Assembly: GCF_000021705.1 (NCBI RefSeq)
Contig: NC_012751.1
Location: 806,001-870,000 of the forward strand
From: Candidatus Hamiltonella defensa 5AT (Acyrthosiphon pisum)
GTDB taxonomy: Bacteria; Pseudomonadota; Gammaproteobacteria; Enterobacterales; Enterobacteriaceae
Length of the DNA: 64,000 nucleotides
Direction: 5' to 3'
Shown here: positions 59,836-64,000 of the stretch, one piece after another
How the letters are laid out: each line of letters begins with the position of its first letter
How positions within the stretch are numbered: the stretch's first letter is position 1
Notes under the pieces: generated by a model
What the model saw: the letters and a program-made list of their open reading frames with translations, nothing else
Database searches by the model: none
Told to the model about the DNA's origin: nothing
Program-made: the position numbers and the translations under genes

Positions 59836-60589
59836 CTAATACAGGAGATAACAATCGAAAGGCACTGCTGTGTTTTTTATGTATCAACTCCCCTTTTTGA
59901 TTCCAGCCTAGTAGCAAAGTATCCCCTGCTGTCTGGGCACGGTTTTCTGATATTGTTTTACGGGTGAACTTTTTACCACCACCGTAGTGAGGAATAGATA
60001 CCCGTCTTGTTCTGGCTGATATGTCCGCCTGAATACCTTTTTTTTTCATGGCATGTGCAAATTGTGTGGCAAAATTTTTGCCTTCGTAGTCGATCAGTTG
60101 ACAGCTCACTAAACTGATTCGGTTTGGAGTACTGTCGACAGCATATTTTTCACTAAAATGTTGATTAAAATTTTTTAAGAGATCGGCTAAATCATCAGGA
60201 GTCATGCCAGAGAGCGTCCTGGTAGTTGGATGCTCAGAACTTGAGTGCCCTACCAATTGCCACCGCAATTTACCTTGAAGCCCGTATGGAGAGCCCGATA
60301 ACACGCGATAATGATGGTGTTGATCGAGTTGAATCAAGACGGAACCTGGGTGTTTTTGTGCCAGTCTCACGGCACCATTGAGAATATCAGGGTCATTTTC
60401 TAGCTGAATAATGAGTTGCCCCGCATATCGGCTCGACCCTCCATCAGGCCTTTCTGTAAGGTGATTTACTTTATCCCACTGATGAAGCGGTAAAAAACGG
60501 GTAGAATTTTGTTGAGAAGAATTTGATAAAGATGGCTTCTGGCTTCTGGCTTCTGGCTTCTGGCTTCTGGCTTCTGGCTTCTGGCTCAT
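59705..60589 (-). CDS. RTX/TcdB-pore toxin 2, N-terminal C80 autoprotease part
   Basis: This 294-codon frame begins ATG then a (SQKPEAR)n run encoded by a 7-bp repeat. It contains a peptidase C80 domain of the MARTX/TcdB self-processing type: His115 in RWQLVGHSS and Cys163 in ISLVSCQL, a 48-residue spacing like the known family. The context SVLIQLDQHHHYRVLSGSP is also typical. These domains are activated by inositol hexakisphosphate in host cytosol (family knowledge). AAGGA lies 12 bp before the ATG. The frame ends after the G5 slip; joined with the next frame, the toxin would be about 1,780 aa. Confidence 0.87.
   Translation of the reverse strand: MSQKPEARSQKPEARSQKPSLSNSSQQNSTRFLPLHQWDKVNHLTERPDGGSSRYAGQLIIQLENDPDILNGAVRLAQKHPGSVLIQLDQHHHYRVLSGSPYGLQGKLRWQLVGHSSSEHPTTRTLSGMTPDDLADLLKNFNQHFSEKYAVDSTPNRISLVSCQLIDYEGKNFATQFAHAMKKKGIQADISARTRRVSIPHYGGGKKFTRKTISENRAQTAGDTLLLGWNQKGELIHKKHSSAFRLLSPVLDAWAPDHFTDPKMVSETFKYLVYPSSITDLMGAQRHLFKRYSA
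60534..60586 (-). repeat. Heptanucleotide tandem repeat (AGAAGCC)7.6 directly after the toxin 2 start codon
   Basis: Seven perfect 7-bp units plus 4 nt lie between the ATG (60589-60587) and the body of the gene. No reading frame through AGAAGCC contains a stop, so changing the unit number shifts the downstream frame without truncating inside the tract. The present number is in frame with the C80 domain. Confidence 0.96.
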
Positions 60590-60759
60590 GGTGATTTTTC
60601 GTCCTTAAAAAATCGCAAAGTGCTGATGGTGGGATATGAAAAATTCATATCATCAATCATTAATTTTCGTTTAAGCGAGTCACGGAAATAAATGTTAAAA
60701 CATTCTGAACCTGTTGTTCGGTTCCTCATTTGAGGAAGGGTAGTACCTATCCATAGGTT
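60590..60759. other. Short intergenic region with small palindromes
   Basis: This is the toxin 2 leader region and the downstream flank of the resolvase gene. It holds three short palindromes: GATATGAA-AAA-TTCATATC (about 60633), TTCCTCA-TT-TGAGGAA (60722-60737) and ACCTAT-CC-ATAGGT (60745-60758). None is a telomere-resolvase-sized palindrome and none has a T-run. Confidence 0.6.
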
Positions 60760-62205
60760 TCAGCAGAATTGAGCTAACTGAATAAAGTCCTTAAGGTACT
60801 TTTTAATAGTATTGAGATTGAGCTGTTTACCCTCAAAGAGGCAGTGCCGTCGAATGTATGATGGCGTCATTTTTTCCAGCTTTAAGCCATTGATCACTTC
60901 TGATTTTAGCCATTCGTGCATTACTGCCATTTTTGGGGCTCTCGCATAACTCACCACATCATTATCCGCTTTCTCTAAATATGCACTCAAGGATTTTTGC
61001 AGGTCGGTGATTTTTTCATGATTGTTTTTTTCAGCAAGCTCAATACTCTGAACGGAATTGTCCAGGCGGAATGCTTCATAGTGCAACTGGGTTTCAATGA
61101 GTGAGTGGCCAAGAACCCGATGACGATACGCTGAGCGGGCTTCCCCTTCTTTGAGATGGTCTTCGTAGGTCACTTCTGTATAAAGCGCCCTGCAGTCTTT
61201 GAGACTAAATTGTCCATGTTGAAAAAGCGCGCGTACCGCCCTGTTCATTGTGCTTTCATATTTTTTATGCACCGACTTGTTATGGTCGTAGTCTTTGATA
61301 CCGCCTTTTTTAACTTCACTTTTTATCATTTCCCCAAAAACATTTTGATATTTCAAAGGGTCATTTTGTGTTTTTTTTCTGAGTTTATCTAATGCTTTCA
61401 CTACTATTTGAGCCTCAATCATGGAAGGGATTTGATATGGAGATATTTCTTCAAACAAGTAGCGATTTTTGGTTTTGAGCTGCCCGCTAAACAATAGCGT
61501 TTTATCATCCACCGCCTTTAAAGAGGCCGTTTTCATTATCTCTGTGAGACGCCGCCCAGAAGCTAATGCAATCCCTATACACAAATCACTGGTAGATGGC
61601 TCAGTTTTAGTCAACAGGTTGCGTGCCAGAGTTTTAACCCATTCAGGGTTCACAAGTATTTGAGTGTGCAATTTTTTATTCAGTTGTTTCTGATCATCAT
61701 CACGGATCCAATCCTTAATGGCACTTTTGGGTTCAAACATGTAATAAGCGTGGTGCTCAATTCGGAGGCTCAGCAAATCACGACGAAAGTCTGATCCCGT
61801 GACTGTATTAGCACGAAGAAGAATGATATTTTCTCTTAATTTTTCTATGGGCAGGTGTGGATCTAGTTTTTTATGAAGACCTTCTTTTTTGTTGCCATAC
61901 TTACGTAAAAAGGTATTGATATGGTGTTTTATGGCATGATGCCTGAATCCTAGCGCTTTGATCCCATTCCGGTAATTTTGCATTAACTGAGAGTAATAAC
62001 GGTACGAGCAGACAGGCTCACTGAGTAGTTGACCGGTCTGTTTATCGACAATGACATTAAGGTGCTCATGCTCTCTTTGAGATATTTTGTTGCATCGGTC
62101 AGTCAAATATTTGGCGGCTTCTTTCTCTTTTTTTTTGTCAGCCTCTTTTTGTATATGTTTCACTTTGTTGAGAATGTCTTTCACTCTATTTAATGAACGA
62201 GCCAT
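60760..62205 (-). CDS. Protelomerase/telomere-resolvase-like tyrosine recombinase
   Basis: This 481-aa protein (start at ATG 62205, AGAGGA 7 bp upstream; the frame extends to 62256) resembles TelN/TelK-type resolvases, which cut a palindrome and reseal it as covalently closed hairpin ends. The core matches: ALASGRRLTEIM (Arg218/219), LLFSGQLKTKNR (Lys244), SLKDCRALYTEVTYE (Arg339) and VLGHSLIETQLHYEAFRL (His367, nucleophile Tyr376, spacing 9 as in TelN). The N-terminal helical domain (about 1-200) and a short helical tail are present. The extra C-terminal domains of the ~630-aa phage enzymes are missing. An ordinary phage integrase is the alternative but fits the motif spacing less well. No parA, repA or telomere palindrome is nearby. 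Confidence 0.78.
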   Translation of the reverse strand: MARSLNRVKDILNKVKHIQKEADKKKEKEAAKYLTDRCNKISQREHEHLNVIVDKQTGQLLSEPVCSYRYYSQLMQNYRNGIKALGFRHHAIKHHINTFLRKYGNKKEGLHKKLDPHLPIEKLRENIILLRANTVTGSDFRRDLLSLRIEHHAYYMFEPKSAIKDWIRDDDQKQLNKKLHTQILVNPEWVKTLARNLLTKTEPSTSDLCIGIALASGRRLTEIMKTASLKAVDDKTLLFSGQLKTKNRYLFEEISPYQIPSMIEAQIVVKALDKLRKKTQNDPLKYQNVFGEMIKSEVKKGGIKDYDHNKSVHKKYESTMNRAVRALFQHGQFSLKDCRALYTEVTYEDHLKEGEARSAYRHRVLGHSLIETQLHYEAFRLDNSVQSIELAEKNNHEKITDLQKSLSAYLEKADNDVVSYARAPKMAVMHEWLKSEVINGLKLEKMTPSYIRRHCLFEGKQLNLNTIKKYLKDFIQLAQFC

Positions 62206-62764
62206 CGTGATTTCCTCTGAAAAAGTCACTGTACCCATGAAGATATACCAAATCATCTAGATGATCAATTGCACCCGCATCTATTTTTATCCGCTGAAAT
62301 TTAATGTGAGAGACAGATTTCATTGTGTTATCTGGCAGTGGAGAGTCAAAAAACTGGGGTTCATACGCGCTGTTTTACCCTTGATTTGTGCCGATAAGGC
62401 TGACCTGCTTGTTGAGGTCTGAACCTGTCATGATGATAAAGGCTGAATGCTAAGCCTGCTGATTTAGCCTTGAATCAATCTATTTTTTGAAGGAGTTGAT
62501 TTTGGCAACGTGTTTTTGTCGGACCTTGCCTGGGGCGCCGAAGTATAGTCGATGTGTCGCCTCAGCTTTTTTTCTGAACAATCTATTCACGTAGTTGTTT
62601 GATCAAAAACCTGAGTTTTGGATAAGACACTGATATAAAAATGAGCCAACCCCATGACAAAGTGGGGCAAAATTCAGTTGATATTGACATTTACAAAAGA
62701 TTTTCATATGTGGGATGTTTTTAAACATACAGGGCTTTGTTTGATGCTTACAGAATGAGGCTTA
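62206..62764. other. 560-bp region without recognised genes
   Basis: Upstream of the resolvase gene and downstream of yqjK, this stretch shows no convincing frame. It includes a CCCCA-n8-TGGGG hairpin near 62651 without a T-run and an imperfect TCAAAAAC-n4-GTTTTGGA repeat near 62603. It marks the right edge of the accessory island. Confidence 0.5.
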
Positions 62765-63043
62765 TTAAAAGAAACTTCGGATTAAACGCATAAAACTCCA
62801 GGCTTGCAGGATCCGCCTGGAACCCATGAATACTCGAACAGGATGACGAATCACATAAAAAGCTAAAACGCCTGAGGCCAAAATAAAATATTTATTTGTA
62901 CTGGTGATTTTGATCCACCCACGATCATAAGGTGCCATGATTTTGGAGTAAGTCTCAAAATCATTAATAAGACCTAAACGCTGCTGCTCGATTTTAGAAA
63001 GCATTGATTTTATTTTTTGATCCAACTCGTGATTTTGTTTCAC
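62765..63043 (-). CDS. yqjK: YqjK-like membrane protein
   Basis: This 92-aa protein has a basic N-terminal helix and one hydrophobic segment (NKYFILASGVLAFYVIRHP). It is the last gene of the yqjD-yqjE-yqjK set and overlaps yqjE by 4 bp (ATGA), as in enterics. Its function is unknown; the operon is linked to ribosome hibernation through YqjD. Confidence 0.88.
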   Translation of the reverse strand: MKQNHELDQKIKSMLSKIEQQRLGLINDFETYSKIMAPYDRGWIKITSTNKYFILASGVLAFYVIRHPVRVFMGSRRILQAWSFMRLIRSFF

Positions 63044-63435
63044 TTGTCACCTTTCAATAAATTTTTATCAATTTCAAGTTGATTTCGAGTGTGGATCAAT
63101 AATGTGGAATGAGGTCTTTTTTTAACAATCCAAAAAACACCTAAAAGCGACAATCCCAAAAAGACTGTGGTGATCATCCCCAGTATGAAAAGCCGGTAAA
63201 CAGGGTCAATGCTCCATATCAGCAGTATTAATAAAGTGATTAATCCAAAAAAAGCACAGAGCAAAGTCATGCCTGCAATGAGCAATAACTGGATTAATCT
63301 GTTTTTTTCTTCTTCCAGTTCAATCACTACCAGCCCAAGACGCGTCTCTATTGTGCTGACAATCGTGCTGGTAATGCGTCGAACAACATCAAAGAGCTTT
63401 TGGCTGGGGCCTTTTTTCTCAATTTTCTCTTTCAT
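63040..63435 (-). CDS. yqjE: YqjE family inner-membrane protein (phage holin superfamily 6 type)
   Basis: This 131-aa protein, from ATG 63435, has two membrane helices (LIQLLLIAGMTLLCAFFGLITLLILLIW and LFILGMITTVFLGLSLLGVFWIV) after an amphipathic N-terminus. A longer frame to 63489 overlaps yqjD and is not preferred, as the ATG 4 bp after the yqjD stop gives the family start. Size and order match YqjE. Confidence 0.9.
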   Translation of the reverse strand: MKEKIEKKGPSQKLFDVVRRITSTIVSTIETRLGLVVIELEEEKNRLIQLLLIAGMTLLCAFFGLITLLILLIWSIDPVYRLFILGMITTVFLGLSLLGVFWIVKKRPHSTLLIHTRNQLEIDKNLLKGDK

Positions 63436-63439
63436 ATGA

Positions 63440-63742
63440 TTAACGACGCGATAATAAAACACCCAACACAAGACCAGCTGCAGCACCAATTGCTACACCT
63501 GTCCATGGATTATCATGCACATAGGTGTCGGCTTTATCTTTTAATTCTTTGGTTTTATCCACCATTTTCTCACCCGTCTCACTGAGCTGATCACGAGTCG
63601 ATTTCAATATATTCTCTGCCCTGGAACGCATCTTTTGTAGCTCTGCTTTCGGTTTATCGGATGAAGATAATACTTCTTCGAGAGTATCTGCCATCGTATT
63701 GAGCTCCTTACGTAAGTTTTCAGCAGTGTCATTTTTTGACAT
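63440..63742 (-). CDS. yqjD: YqjD/ElaB family membrane-anchored ribosome-binding protein (DUF883)
   Basis: This 100-aa protein starts MSKNDTAENLRKELNTMADTLEEVL, followed by a helical region and the C-terminal anchor DNPWTGVAIGAAAGLVLGVLLSRR, nearly identical to E. coli YqjD. YqjD binds stationary-phase ribosomes through its N-terminus and tethers them to the inner membrane. First gene of yqjD-yqjE-yqjK. Confidence 0.95.
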   Translation of the reverse strand: MSKNDTAENLRKELNTMADTLEEVLSSSDKPKAELQKMRSRAENILKSTRDQLSETGEKMVDKTKELKDKADTYVHDNPWTGVAIGAAAGLVLGVLLSRR

Positions 63743-63895
63743 AAAATTATTCTCCAGGTTATGAGGTGATTATTCAAAAATTTTTTTTGCTAAAGGGGGA
63801 TCGTTGATTCAAGATTAAGCATAGTCATAAATATCAATACTGCCACTCATTTATCGTACATTTGACATAGATGATTTTTTCATCATTGCTACTAC

Positions 63896-64000
63896 TTACT
63901 TTCGTTTTTTTATGCTTTCTCTTTTTTGCAAAAAAAAATATACAGAGCCGATAAGACCGACTACCAGTAGTACAACGGGTAACAGTATCAATAACAGCAT
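63896..64000 (-). CDS. Small membrane ORF at the window edge (possibly partial)
   Basis: A minus-strand frame encodes a single hydrophobic helix (LLLILLPVVLLVVGLIGSVYFFL) and a basic tail (QKRESIKKRK), ending at 63896. An ATG falls exactly at 64000-63998, but the frame may continue beyond the window. It could be the C-terminus of a larger membrane protein. It is not recognised. Confidence 0.35.
   Translation of the reverse strand: MLLLILLPVVLLVVGLIGSVYFFLQKRESIKKRK

Noticed and set aside
60590..60759. Rho-independent terminator formed by the small palindromes
   Set aside because: Stems are 6-8 bp and lack a T-run on either strand.
62206..62764. Telomere (telRL-like) palindrome next to the resolvase gene
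   Set aside because: Only short or imperfect inverted repeats occur; nothing of 40 bp or more was found on either side of the gene.
1..64000. CRISPR array
   Set aside because: No regularly spaced direct repeats were seen. The tandem tracts found are short simple repeats without spacers, and the Ig repeats are protein-coding.

Overview
The window looks like a chromosomal segment of a host-associated, genome-reducing gammaproteobacterium of the Enterobacterales. The core genes (lon-clpX-clpP-tig, a metT-leuW-glnU-glnV type tRNA operon, prmA-panF-yhdT, pabA, lpxL, crp, recN, bamE, ribF-ileS-lspA-fkpB-ispH, waaF-waaC, yqjD-yqjE-yqjK) are recognisably enterobacterial. They are AT-rich, reshuffled relative to E. 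coli, and interleaved with pseudogenes, an IS630-type element, a group II intron and very large toxin or adhesin genes. That mix resembles facultative insect symbionts of the Hamiltonella/Regiella type. The assignment is an inference from gene content, not a database match.

Layout. 1-5.7 kb: the ATP-dependent protease/chaperone block on the minus strand (lon runs off the left edge). 5.7-6.4 kb: non-coding. 6.4-6.9 kb: four tRNA genes with a strong stringent-type promoter. 7-9.6 kb: prmA, panF, yhdT. 10-11 kb: a very AT-rich frameshifted gene of unknown function. 11.1-12.6 kb: pabA overlapping lpxL. 12.6-13.6 kb: a wrecked Fic-family gene ending in a perfect hairpin. 14-17.3 kb: a cold-shock protein, crp, recN, bamE. 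17.4-23.3 kb: the ribF-ileS-lspA-fkpB-ispH operon. 23.4-28.7 kb: a GT39-like membrane glycosyltransferase, an effector-like gene cut by an IS630 element, then waaF-waaC.

28.7-62.3 kb is an accessory island. It starts with two giant Ig-repeat proteins arranged as a large inverted repeat. One has a start but a broken N-terminal part; the other is an intact 6.8-kb frame with no start. Next come two convergent RTX/TcdB-pore toxins. The first carries a YopT-like (C58) protease whose Cys is separated from its His/Asp by a group II intron. The second begins with an MARTX-type (C80) autoprotease behind a heptanucleotide repeat sitting directly on the start codon. The island ends with a protelomerase (telomere resolvase)-like gene. 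The right edge returns to core genes (yqjK, yqjE, yqjD).

The most interesting signals are: (1) two routes for switching toxin expression, a 7-bp contingency repeat and an intron through a protease catalytic triad; (2) head-to-head adhesin arms that could exchange C-terminal parts; (3) an IS-disrupted effector that, once rejoined, carries EPIYA-like, SH2-type and SH3-type motifs; (4) a protelomerase with no visible telomere site; (5) a CRP that has lost its cAMP-phosphate-binding Arg/Ser and carries changes at positions where cAMP-independent mutants are known.
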